A stretch of 64,000 nucleotides of DNA from Reyranella sp. (GTDB lineage: Bacteria > Pseudomonadota > Alphaproteobacteria > Reyranellales > Reyranellaceae), in NCBI GenBank assembly GCA_029946105.1, contig JAQSDW010000002.1, positions 26,224 through 90,223 of the forward strand, written 5' to 3'. Every line of letters starts with the position of its first letter. Positions within the stretch are counted from its first letter, which is position 1. The translations under genes were made by a program, and so were the position numbers. Positions 8,159-15,985 of this stretch are shown here, in pieces. A model generated the notes under the pieces. That model had not been told where the DNA came from. It made no database searches and was given only the letters and a program-made list of their open reading frames with translations.

Positions 8159-10102
8159 ATGATCAATATTTCCCTGCCGGACGGTTCGGTCCGGTCGTTC
8201 GATAAACCGGTGAACGGCGCCGAAATCGCCGCCTCGATCGGACCCGGCCTTGCCAAGGCAGCGCTCGCGCTGCGAGTCGACGGCAAGATGGTCGACCTCG
8301 GCCATGTCGTCGACCACGACGCCAAGATCGGCATCGTGACGTCGAAGGACCCGGCGGCGCTGGAACTGCTGCGTCACGACGCGGCGCACGTGCTGGCCCA
8401 GGCCGTCCAGGAACTCTTCCCCGGCACGCAGATCACGTTCGGCCCATCAACCGAGGACGGCTTCTATTACGACTTCGTGCGCGCCGAGCCTTTCTCGCCG
8501 GACGACTTCGCCAAGATCGAGCAGCGGATGGGCGAGATCGTCGACCGCGACCTGCCGATCGTGCGCGAGGTCTGGGATCGCGCCCGGATCAAGGACTACT
8601 TCGTACAGCACGGCGAGAAGTTCAAAGCCGAATGGGCCGACGAACTGCCGAAGGACGAGATCATTACCGTCTACAAGCAGGGCGACTGGCTCGACATGTG
8701 CCTGGGGCCGCACCTGCCCTCGACGGGCAAGCTCGGCAAGGCGTTCAAGCTCACGAAGGTGTCAGGCGCCTACTGGCGCGGCGACAAGAACAACGCCCAG
8801 CTCCAGCGCGTCTACGGCACTGTCTTCTTCTCCGACAAGGACCTGAAGGCCTACCTCATGCGCATCGAGGAGGCCGAGAAACGCGACCATCGCCGCCTCG
8901 GCCGCGAGATGGGCCTCTTCCATCAGCAGGAAGAAGCGGCCGGCATGGTGTTCTGGCACCCCAAGGGCTGGACGTTCTGGCGCACGCTCGAGAGCTATCT
9001 CAGACGCAAGCTCGAGGCCGGCGGCTATGTCGAGGTGAAGACGCCGCAGCTCGTCGACCGCAAGCTGTGGGAAGAATCGGGCCACTGGGAGAAGTTCCGC
9101 GAGAACATGTATCTCAGCGAGAACGAGGATGGGCTGCGCGACTACATGGCCGATCCGGCGCATCGCATCTTCGCGTTGAAGCCGATGAACTGCCCGTGCC
9201 ACGTGGAGATATTCAACGTCGGCCTCAGGAGCTATCGCGAGCTGCCGCTGCGCATGGCCGAGATGGGCTCATGCCATCGCTTCGAGCCGTCGGGCGCCCT
9301 GCACGGCATCCTGCGCGTGCGCAACTTCACGCAGGACGACGCCCACATCTTCTGCACCGAAGACCAGATCGAAAGCGAGACGATCCGCTTCTGCAAGCTG
9401 CTCGACGAGGTCTATCGCGATCTGGGCTTCACGGACTATTTCGTGAAGTTCTCAGACCGGCCGCCGGTGCGCGCCGGCACGGACGCCGTGTGGGACCAGG
9501 CCGAGGGCGCGCTTCTGTCGGCCTCCAAGGCCGCCGGTCTCGACGTCATCCTCAATCCCGGCGAGGGCGCGTTCTACGGCCCGAAGCTGGAGTTCGTGCT
9601 GCGCGACGCCATCGGCCGCGACTGGCAGTGCGGCACGCTGCAGGTCGACTTCGTGCTGCCCGAGCGGCTCGATGCGACCTACGTGGCCGAGGACGGATCG
9701 CGCAAGCGGCCCGTCATGCTGCACCGCGCCATCTTCGGCAGCTTCGAGCGCATGATCGGTATTCTCATCGAGAATTACGCCGGCCGCTTCCCGCTGTGGC
9801 TGGCGCCGACGCAAGCGGTGGTGGTCACGGTCGTGAACGACGCCGACGCCTATGCCAACGAAGTCGCCGACGCGCTCCGCGCCGTCGGCATGCGGGTCGA
9901 CACCGATCTCAGCAACGAGAAGATCAACTACAAGGTCCGCGAGCACTCGCTGGCCCACGTGCCGCTGATCATCGCCGTCGGTCGGCGCGACATGGAGGCC
10001 CGTACGGTGGCCATCCGGCGCCTCGGTTCGGACAAGCAGGAGGTCCTTGAACTCGGGGCCGCCGTCACTACACTTTCAATTGGAGCCCGGCCGCCCTTCT
10101 AG
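8159..10102 (+). CDS. thrS: threonine--tRNA ligase
   Basis: A 647-residue class II synthetase that charges tRNA-Thr. Domains in order: N-terminal TGS (residues 1-60), editing domain with H73/H77 (HDAAH) and C181/H185 (CLGPH), catalytic core with the zinc ligand C345 in MNCPCH and motif 2 around [17 protein letters not shown], and the C-terminal anticodon-binding domain. Length matches the E. coli enzyme (642). ATG 8159 aligns with the usual N-terminus; upstream extension of the frame crosses the leader stems. A Thr-codon-rich mini-ORF and competing stems upstream suggest control by threonine or tRNA-Thr charging. infC follows. Confidence 0.97.
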   Translation: MINISLPDGSVRSFDKPVNGAEIAASIGPGLAKAALALRVDGKMVDLGHVVDHDAKIGIVTSKDPAALELLRHDAAHVLAQAVQELFPGTQITFGPSTEDGFYYDFVRAEPFSPDDFAKIEQRMGEIVDRDLPIVREVWDRARIKDYFVQHGEKFKAEWADELPKDEIITVYKQGDWLDMCLGPHLPSTGKLGKAFKLTKVSGAYWRGDKNNAQLQRVYGTVFFSDKDLKAYLMRIEEAEKRDHRRLGREMGLFHQQEEAAGMVFWHPKGWTFWRTLESYLRRKLEAGGYVEVKTPQLVDRKLWEESGHWEKFRENMYLSENEDGLRDYMADPAHRIFALKPMNCPCHVEIFNVGLRSYRELPLRMAEMGSCHRFEPSGALHGILRVRNFTQDDAHIFCTEDQIESETIRFCKLLDEVYRDLGFTDYFVKFSDRPPVRAGTDAVWDQAEGALLSASKAAGLDVILNPGEGAFYGPKLEFVLRDAIGRDWQCGTLQVDFVLPERLDATYVAEDGSRKRPVMLHRAIFGSFERMIGILIENYAGRFPLWLAPTQAVVVTVVNDADAYANEVADALRAVGMRVDTDLSNEKINYKVREHSLAHVPLIIAVGRRDMEARTVAIRRLGSDKQEVLELGAAVTTLSIGARPPF

Positions 10103-10110
10103 GGCGGCCG
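10088..10110 (+). terminator. hairpin over the thrS stop codon
   Basis: A perfect 9-bp stem CGGCCGCCC/GGGCGGCCG with loop TTCTA overlaps the TAG of thrS and is followed by CGGTTTCG. The T-run is only three bases, so it may be a weak terminator or an mRNA 3' stabiliser between thrS and infC. Confidence 0.45.
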
Positions 10111-10173
10111 CGGTTTCGTATCCCGCCCCGTCCGTATCGAAAGAAGGGGGGCTTCAACGAAGGAGAGAAAGCC

Positions 10174-10710
10174 ATAGCCAGACCTGCTCAACAGAGCGCG
10201 CCCACCCGCGAGGGTCCGCGCGTCAACGCCGAAATCAAATCGCCACAAGTCCGACTGATCGACGAGAACGGCGAGATGGTCGGCGTCGTCAGCACCCGCG
10301 AGGCCATCGAGATGGCCGAGGAAGCCAGTCTCGATCTGATCGAGATCTCGCCCAACGCGGTTCCGCCGGTCGCCAAGATTTCCGACTACGGCAAGTACAA
10401 GTACGAAGCGCAGAAGAAGGCTCACGAGGCGCGCAAGCACCAGAAGGTCATCGAGGTCAAAGAGATCAAGATGCGCCCCAACATCGATGAGCATGACTAC
10501 GAAGTGAAGATGCGCGCCATGAAGCGGTTCATCGAGGAAGGCGACAAGGTGAAGGTCACCCTGCGTTTCCGCGGCCGCGAGATGGTCCACTCCGAACTCG
10601 GCCTCCAGGTCCTCAACCGCGTACGTGGCGAGATGGACCCGCTGACCAAGATCGAATCGATGCCGCGCATGGAAGGCCGGCAGATGATCATGGTGCTGGC
10701 GCCGAAGTAG
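10174..10710 (+). CDS. infC: translation initiation factor IF-3, AUA start
   Basis: IF-3 binds the 30S subunit and checks start-codon pairing. The N-domain ([18 protein letters not shown], here [17 protein letters not shown]), the linker ([17 protein letters not shown]) and the C-domain ([18 protein letters not shown], ending [18 protein letters not shown]) are all present. The first ATG in frame is M35, which would delete half the N-domain. An ATA codon at 10174, 8 nt after AAGGAG (10160-10165), gives a 178-residue protein, matching the usual 180. infC of E. coli starts at AUU and uses it for autoregulation; AUA here is the equivalent. No ATG, GTG or TTG lies between. Confidence 0.93.
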   Translation: MARPAQQSAPTREGPRVNAEIKSPQVRLIDENGEMVGVVSTREAIEMAEEASLDLIEISPNAVPPVAKISDYGKYKYEAQKKAHEARKHQKVIEVKEIKMRPNIDEHDYEVKMRAMKRFIEEGDKVKVTLRFRGREMVHSELGLQVLNRVRGEMDPLTKIESMPRMEGRQMIMVLAPK

Positions 10711-10735
10711 GCGCCAGGCCGGCCTTCTGTTTTTT
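10696..10735 (+). terminator. infC terminator region
   Basis: An inverted repeat CTGGCGCC/GGCGCCAG (10696-10703 and 10710-10717, 6-nt loop) spans the infC stop, followed by AGGCCGGCCT and a run of six T (10730-10735). This looks like an intrinsic terminator that ends the thrS-infC transcript, consistent with rpmI lying 3.5 kb away. Confidence 0.65.
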
Positions 10736-10741
10736 GGCTCT

Positions 10742-11563
10742 CTACTTTTTCAGGAGCCGCTCGCGCAACGTCACGCTCCCGACGTCGCGCAATTCGTCGG
10801 GGTCGAACTGGCCGGCCGCCACCGTGCCGTCCGGCCAGCGCACGCTGTAGACCATCGGACCCGCGAACGACATCGGGCCCTCTGCCTTGGCGTTCATCCA
10901 GTAGTCGCAGCGCACCGGATCGTCGGGCGCCAGTTGTTGCGCGCTGCAGATCCGGTGCAGCACGTAGGGAATGAAGCGCGCTCGGCCGCCCTCGGGCGCC
11001 GTTTTGTAATTGAGCGCCATCGAGCGGATCTCCCGGCCGCAGCGGTTGACCTTGAAGATCTTGGCCGCCCCGGGTGCGCCGCGGCGAATTTCCTCCAGCG
11101 TGCCGACCAGGATACCGAGGGCACGGTCGCGTGCCGCCCCGGTGAAGCCGGCGGCAATCAGCGCCGCCTCATATTGGCCGATCGCCTCGGCGACCGCGGG
11201 CGCCGGATAGCCGGCGCGGCCGAGGTCGCGCGCCCAGGAATAGGTTTCGAGGGCACGTGCCACCATTTCACCGGTGAGACCCGCGTGCTCCGACCAGTCG
11301 CCAAGAACATTGGCGGAGGTCCAGCAGTACTTCAGCAGATTGTAGCCCTCGGGTTCGACCGGCCGCGCCCGCGCGTCGACAGTACCGATCACATGCGCCG
11401 CCACGGATTTGATCAGCATGTATTGGGACGTGGGGTTGTCGCGCACACGCTCGGAACTGGACAAGGTGACGGCAGGTTCGGTCGCAGCCGGTACGGGCGT
11501 TTGCGCCCGGCAGGGAGCGGCCGCGAACAGCGCGAGAAGAGCAAAGGTTGCGGTTTTCGTCAT
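10742..11563 (-). CDS. exported hypothetical protein
   Basis: A 273-residue protein with a signal peptide (MTKTATFALLALFAAAPCRA). The mature chain is mostly helical in appearance (SEHAGLTGEMVARALETYSW, PAVAEAIGQYEAALIAAGF) and contains Cys in LKYCWTS, VNRCGRE, HRICSAQ and VRCDYWM, so one or two disulfides are possible. No family recognised. It is divergent from the interrupted hydrolase gene at 11598 with only 34 bp between starts, and belongs to a block of four genes that separates infC from rpmI-rplT. Confidence 0.68.
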   Translation of the reverse strand: MTKTATFALLALFAAAPCRAQTPVPAATEPAVTLSSSERVRDNPTSQYMLIKSVAAHVIGTVDARARPVEPEGYNLLKYCWTSANVLGDWSEHAGLTGEMVARALETYSWARDLGRAGYPAPAVAEAIGQYEAALIAAGFTGAARDRALGILVGTLEEIRRGAPGAAKIFKVNRCGREIRSMALNYKTAPEGGRARFIPYVLHRICSAQQLAPDDPVRCDYWMNAKAEGPMSFAGPMVYSVRWPDGTVAAGQFDPDELRDVGSVTLRERLLKK

Positions 11564-11597
11564 GGTTGAATGTTAGCCTTCCCGAGGAGGATAACGC

Positions 11598-12581
11598 ATG
11601 AATCTCATGGTGGTTGCAATTGTGGCTTCTGTTGCGGGGTTCACCGCCTCGGTGGCCGCCCAACCACTCGGCCCGGAAGCCGCCCGCACCTATGCCGACT
11701 TCCAGAAGCTGGGACCGCACCGTGTCTTTGCGATCGCTGCCGACGGCAAGGGATATCTTTGGACCGGCAGCGGCGGCGCCGATCCTGCTGGTCCCGTTGC
11801 GGGTGCATTGAAGTCCTGCGCCGATCGCAGCAAGTCGGCGTGCACGCTTTACGCCGTCAACAATGTCGTCCTGAACGGCCGGGACTGGAAGGCCGCCGCG
11901 CCGCCGCAACTGGCGCCGATCGGGCGCCTGCGGCCCGAGCCATAATGGGAGAACAAGGGACCGCAAGCAGCAACCGGCCTGAGCGTGTGGAGCCACGGCT
12001 ACAAGGGCGGCAAGGACGCGACCTCGTCCGCGCCGCAAGGCTATGTCGGCATCTTCGCCACCCAGGGTTACGACCTCTATCGCTTCGACCGCGAATGGAT
12101 CCGCGACTGGCCGGGCGACGCCACGCAGCTCGCCGAGGCGGTGCGGCAGGCCAAGGCGATGGGCTATCGCCGCGTGATCCTGGCAGGACAATCGGCCGGC
12201 GGCTGGGTATCGCTGGCAGCGACCATGCGCGGTGCCCCGGTCGACGGCGTGATCTCGATCTCTGCCGCCCACCACGGCGAGGTCAAGGACATGCGCGACG
12301 TTTCCATCGCGCGTTCGGAATGGCAACAGATCGTAAAAGGCATCAAGCCCGGACCGCGTATTGCCATGGTGAACTTCACCGGCGACAGCTACGATGTGGG
12401 CGGACGCATGGACGATGCGAGCGCCGCCTTCGCCGCCTCGGGCGTACAGGCCGTCATCATCTCCGATCCCGCGGGTTTCAAGGGCCACGGCGCGGGATAC
12501 GACAACGCTTTTGCCCGCAAGTTCGGCCCCTGCATCGCGCAGTTCATCGAAACCGGCGCCAAGCAGCCGCCCTGCAATTGA
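11598..12581 (+). pseudogene. exported alpha/beta-hydrolase-like gene with an in-frame stop
   Basis: Two stretches in the same frame are split by one TAA at 11943-11945. The first (115 codons) has a signal peptide (MNLMVVAIVASVAGFTASVAA) and ends ...RLRPEP; reading through gives WENKGPQAATGLSVWSHGYKGG, then a hydrolase core with nucleophile elbow GQSAGGW, an acid near TGDSYDVGG and a likely catalytic His in GFKGHGAGYD. A single base change (TAT/TAC to TAA) would explain it. The second part could also start at GTG 11985, but it would lack the signal peptide and first strands. Intact, the gene would encode 327 residues. It may be a recent nonsense mutation, readthrough or sequencing error. Confidence 0.75.
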
Positions 12582-12600
12582 TGGCGTCGCCGAGGGAGAT

Positions 12601-13170
12601 CTAGCCGCGGAAGCCCGCGGCGGCGATGAACCTGTCGATTTCGACTTGGGGCACAGGCTTTCCCGTCGAAGAGCATCGCATGGCGTTCAGGATCCACTGA
12701 TAGCCGGCGCGGACAGAGGGCCCGTACTTGCGGATGCCGACGCACGACTCGCCGTCAGCACCGACGAAGGTGATGTATTCGACGCCGCCGCGGTCGCCCA
12801 GCTGGGAGAAGTTGCTGGCGCCCCTGGCCTCGCGGGTCATTTCCTGGAGCCCGTCCTGCAGGGACTTGGCTTCCATGATGCTCGAACCCAGGCTCGTCAC
12901 CTCGTTGGCATGGTAGAAGAATTTGTGGCCGTTCAGCGTGCCCTCGGTCGACCAGCGTCGGAACGTGCCGCCGGCACCCCCGCTCCAGTATCCCGTACCG
13001 CCGGCATATTCCTGCGTTGCACGGCATTTCAAACCGGGCGGCGCGATGATCTTCGACTGGATACATTCGATATCCGACCAGACCGGGGCCTGTTGAGCGC
13101 TTGCCCCACCGACGAGGGCGATCACACAAAGCGTCGAGAGCGCCGAACCGAAAGCAATCCTGGCCATCAT
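12601..13170 (-). CDS. exported hypothetical protein
   Basis: A 189-residue protein with a signal peptide (MMARIAFGSALSTLCVIALV, cleavage after GGASA). The mature part has Cys in IECIQSK, LKCRATQ, ESCVGIR and MRCSSTG, enough for two disulfides, with Gly-rich stretches (YAGGTGYWSGGAGG). It resembles other small periplasmic proteins of unknown function encoded near stress or metabolic genes in alphaproteobacteria, but I do not recognise the family. It converges on the interrupted hydrolase gene and lies 64 bp downstream of the SDR gene on the same strand. Confidence 0.68.
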   Translation of the reverse strand: MMARIAFGSALSTLCVIALVGGASAQQAPVWSDIECIQSKIIAPPGLKCRATQEYAGGTGYWSGGAGGTFRRWSTEGTLNGHKFFYHANEVTSLGSSIMEAKSLQDGLQEMTREARGASNFSQLGDRGGVEYITFVGADGESCVGIRKYGPSVRAGYQWILNAMRCSSTGKPVPQVEIDRFIAAAGFRG

Positions 13171-13234
13171 GTGACTTCACCATTCATATACCCGGACGGC
13201 GACGGTATCGCGATCGAGACGGTCTGCTCAAGCC

Positions 13235-13990
13235 TCAGGGCATGTAAGACCCGCCATTGACATGCAGGACCTGGCCAGTCGTGGCGTTCGAGTCGTCGGA
13301 TGCCAAGAAGATCGCGGTGCGGGCGATCTGCTCTGGCGTCAACAGCTTGCCGCCGAGCGGAATGTTGACGCGGGCCATCTCGATCAACTCGGCGTCGGTG
13401 TTGCCGTAGCGCGGTTGCGCCGTATCGGTGGTGCCGGGGGCGATGGCGTTGACCCGGATATCGTGCGGCGCGAGTTCGAGTGCCATGGCGCGCGTCATGG
13501 AGACGATGCCTCCCTTGCTGGCGCTGTAGTGCACGCCGCGCACGGCGCCGCGAACCGACTGCGAGGAAAGATTGATGATCGAGCCTGGCTTGCCGGCGGC
13601 GATCAATGCCTTGGCCACTGCAATCGTGGCGAAGCAGCCGGCCTTCAGGTTGATGTCGAGCACATGGTCCCAGTCGCTTTCGCGCATTTCGAGCAATGGC
13701 ACTCGGGGATAGACGCCGGCGTTGTTCACCAGGATAGCGGGCGGCCCGAGTTCGCGGACCGCCTCGGCCACCATCGCCTCGACTTCGGTGAGGCGGGAGA
13801 CGTCGGCCCTGATGAGAAGGGCGCGGCGGCCGGCGGCCCGGACGCTCGCGGCCACGGCCTCGGCGGCAGCCTGGTCGTCGAGCCAGGTGAGCGCCACGTC
13901 AGCCCCCTCCCCGGCCAATGCGACCGCAATGGCGGCCCCGATGCCCTGCTGCGCCCCTGTCACGAGCGCCACCCTGCCTGCCAGTTTCAT
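13235..13990 (-). CDS. SDR family NAD(P)-dependent oxidoreductase
   Basis: A 251-residue classical short-chain dehydrogenase. Cofactor loop TGAQQGIG (residues 9-16), NNAGVYPR structural motif, catalytic Ser in INLSSQS and Tyr/Lys in YSASKGG (YxxxK), then the family ending HVNGGSYMP. I chose ATG 13990 (MKLAGRVALVTG) because it sits 7 nt after GAGGGA and matches the usual N-terminus; a longer frame adds an unlikely 17-residue leader. It resembles FabG-like 3-oxoacyl or sugar dehydrogenases; substrate unknown. Divergent from rpmI. Confidence 0.87.
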   Translation of the reverse strand: MKLAGRVALVTGAQQGIGAAIAVALAGEGADVALTWLDDQAAAEAVAASVRAAGRRALLIRADVSRLTEVEAMVAEAVRELGPPAILVNNAGVYPRVPLLEMRESDWDHVLDINLKAGCFATIAVAKALIAAGKPGSIINLSSQSVRGAVRGVHYSASKGGIVSMTRAMALELAPHDIRVNAIAPGTTDTAQPRYGNTDAELIEMARVNIPLGGKLLTPEQIARTAIFLASDDSNATTGQVLHVNGGSYMP

Positions 13991-14035
13991 GCGAAAATTC
14001 CCTCTCCCGCGCCGCTCTGCCGGATCCTGGCACGC

Positions 14036-14064
14036 TTGCACGGACTGGGCCGCATCGCTATAAG
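14036..14064 (+). promoter_or_regulatory. sigma-70-type promoter of rpmI-rplT-pheST
   Basis: TTGCAC (14036-14041), 17-nt spacer, TATAAG (14059-14064). It provides rpmI and downstream genes with their own transcription start, needed because the usual infC-rpmI linkage is broken here. It leaves a leader of about 120 nt before rpmI, room for ribosomal-protein autoregulation. Confidence 0.6.
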
Positions 14065-14194
14065 CCCCGTTCCTTCGAGTGGCCTGGCCAATAAGGGCAT
14101 TGCCTCGGCTGCTTTGTAAGGACTTTTCGGCTCCCTGTTTCGATAGGGGGTCGGGACCTGTGCTCCGGCGCTAACCCTTTGAAAAGGAACAAAA

Positions 14195-14398
14195 ATGCCC
14201 AAGATGAAGACCAAGAGCGGGGCCAAGAAGCGTTTTCGCTTCACGGCCTCCGGTAAAGTGAAGCATGGCGTCGTCGGCAAGCGCCACGGCATGACGAAGC
14301 GGGGCAACCGCTTCCTGCGCCAGCAGACCGGCATGACCCTGGTGTCCGATCCGGACACGCGGATCATCAAGCGCAACTTCTTTCCGTACGAGAGGTAG
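14195..14398 (+). CDS. rpmI: 50S ribosomal protein L35
   Basis: A 67-residue basic protein of the large subunit. [14 protein letters not shown] opening, the [19 protein letters not shown] core and the FFPY ending are diagnostic of L35. The ribosome binding site is AAAAGGAAC just upstream of ATG 14195. It is followed 3 bp later by rplT. Unlike the usual infC-rpmI-rplT order, infC lies 3.5 kb upstream behind four unrelated genes. Confidence 0.97.
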   Translation: MPKMKTKSGAKKRFRFTASGKVKHGVVGKRHGMTKRGNRFLRQQTGMTLVSDPDTRIIKRNFFPYER

Positions 14399-14401
14399 AC
14401 C

Positions 14402-14758
14402 ATGTCACGCGTCAAGCGGGGCGTGGCTGCACACGCTCGTCACAAGAAGGTCCTCAAGCTCGCCAAGGGCTATCGCGGCCGTTCCAATGCGGCGTTCCGC
14501 GTCGCCATCGAGAAGGTCGAGAAGGGCCTGCAGTATGCCTATCGCGATCGCCGCAACAAGAAGCGTGCGTTCCGCGGTCTGTGGATCCAGCGCATCAATG
14601 CCGCGACCCGCGAGCATGGTCTCACCTACTCGCAGTTCATGAACGGCATCCTCAAGGCGGGGATCGAGGTCGACCGCAAGGTCATGGCCGATCTCGCCGT
14701 GCGGGAGCCGGCGGCGTTCAAGGCTTTGGTCGAACAGGCGCAAGCGGCTCTGAAGTAG
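14402..14758 (+). CDS. rplT: 50S ribosomal protein L20
   Basis: A 118-residue rRNA-binding assembly protein. The opening [19 protein letters not shown], the [21 protein letters not shown] helix and the [14 protein letters not shown] segment (here [16 protein letters not shown]) are typical of L20. It is needed early in 50S assembly and in some bacteria represses its own operon by binding leader RNA; no such site could be recognised here. A strong terminator lies 56 bp after its stop. Confidence 0.97.
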   Translation: MSRVKRGVAAHARHKKVLKLAKGYRGRSNAAFRVAIEKVEKGLQYAYRDRRNKKRAFRGLWIQRINAATREHGLTYSQFMNGILKAGIEVDRKVMADLAVREPAAFKALVEQAQAALK

Positions 14759-14813
14759 GGCCCGCCCTCAAGTAGTACGTCGCGCCAGGGGGCGCTTCGG
14801 AAACGAGATCAAG

Positions 14814-14844
14814 GAGGGAGCCTGGACCACAGGCTCCCTCTTTT
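14814..14844 (+). terminator. intrinsic terminator between rplT and pheS
   Basis: A perfect 11-bp stem GAGGGAGCCTG/CAGGCTCCCTC with loop GACCA, followed at once by TTTT. It stands 28 bp before the pheS start, so it ends rpmI-rplT transcripts or sets the fraction that reads into pheST. I looked for a Phe-rich leader ORF upstream and found none. Confidence 0.85.
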
Positions 14845-14872
14845 CGTGTCGGGTTCAGAGAGAACGGCAGAG

Positions 14873-15985
14873 ATGGACGATCTTTCGACGATCAAGAGTG
14901 CGGCGCTCGACGCCGTCATCGCCGCCACCGATCTCGGGGCGCTCGAGGCAGTGCGCGTGGCCGTGCTCGGCAAGAAGGGCAGCGTCACCGGGCTGATGAA
15001 GACCCTGGGCGCGATGGCGCCCGAGCAGCGCCGCGAATTCGGCGCCAAGGTCAACGAGCTGAAGGGCGAGGTCGAAGCGGCGCTCGAGGCCCGCAAGGGA
15101 ACGCTCAGTACATCGGCACTGGCGACCCGGCTCGCGTCGGAGAAAGTCGACATCAGCCTGCCGATCCGGCCCGAGGGCCAGGGTGTCGAGAGGGGCAGCC
15201 TGCATCCGATCGGCCAGGTGATGGACGAGGTCGGCGCGATCTTCGGCGAGATGGGATTCACCTGGGCCGACGGTCCCGACATCGAGGACGACTGGCACAA
15301 CTTCACCGCGCTCAACATTCCGCCGAACCATCCGGCACGTCAGATGCAGGACACCTTCTATCTGCCGCCGCGCGCCGACGGCACGCCGATGGTGCTGCGC
15401 ACCCATACCTCGCCGGTGCAGGCGCGCACCATGCTGAGCAAGGACGTGCAGATGCGGTTGGCCGACGGCGGATCGCTGCGCATCATCGTGCCCGGCCGCA
15501 CCTACCGCATCGACAGCGACGCCACCCATGCGCCGATGTTCCACCAGGTCGAGGGCCTGGTGATCGATCGCACGACGCACATGGGCCACCTGAAGGGCTG
15601 CCTGGTCGATTTCTGCCGCGCCTTCTTCGAGATCGACGACCTGCCGCTGCGCTTCCGCCCGTCCTACTTCCCCTTCACCGAGCCGTCGGCCGAGGTCGAC
15701 ATCGGCTGTTCGTGGAAGGACGGCGAGCTCAAGATCGGCGCGGGCGACTCGTGGCTCGAGATCCTGGGCTCCGGCATGGTCCATCCCAACGTCATCCGGA
15801 ATTGCGGACTCGATCCCGCGATCTACCAGGGCTTCGCCTTCGGCATGGGCATCGACCGCATCGCCATGCTGAAATACGGCATTCCCGACCTGCGCAGCTT
15901 CTTCGATTCGGATCTGCGCTGGCTGCGCCACTACGGCTTCTCCGCGCTGGAATCGCCCTCCCTCACTGGAGGGCTCGGGCGATGA
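14873..15985 (+). CDS. pheS: phenylalanine--tRNA ligase alpha subunit
   Basis: A 370-residue class II catalytic subunit; with PheT it forms the (alpha beta)2 enzyme charging tRNA-Phe. The N-terminal coiled coil (residues 1-85) is followed by the core: [16 protein letters not shown], the DTFYLPP and RTHTSPVQ segments, motif 2 [21 protein letters not shown], and motif 3 [15 protein letters not shown] near residue 325. I chose ATG 14873 ([13 protein letters not shown]) over a GTG at 14846 that directly abuts the terminator. It overlaps pheT by 4 bp (ATGA), so translation is coupled. Confidence 0.96.
   Translation: MDDLSTIKSAALDAVIAATDLGALEAVRVAVLGKKGSVTGLMKTLGAMAPEQRREFGAKVNELKGEVEAALEARKGTLSTSALATRLASEKVDISLPIRPEGQGVERGSLHPIGQVMDEVGAIFGEMGFTWADGPDIEDDWHNFTALNIPPNHPARQMQDTFYLPPRADGTPMVLRTHTSPVQARTMLSKDVQMRLADGGSLRIIVPGRTYRIDSDATHAPMFHQVEGLVIDRTTHMGHLKGCLVDFCRAFFEIDDLPLRFRPSYFPFTEPSAEVDIGCSWKDGELKIGAGDSWLEILGSGMVHPNVIRNCGLDPAIYQGFAFGMGIDRIAMLKYGIPDLRSFFDSDLRWLRHYGFSALESPSLTGGLGR

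Noticed and set aside
14758..14873. Possible Phe-rich leader peptide controlling pheST
   Set aside because: No ATG, GTG or TTG mini-ORF with Phe codons lies between rplT and the terminator.
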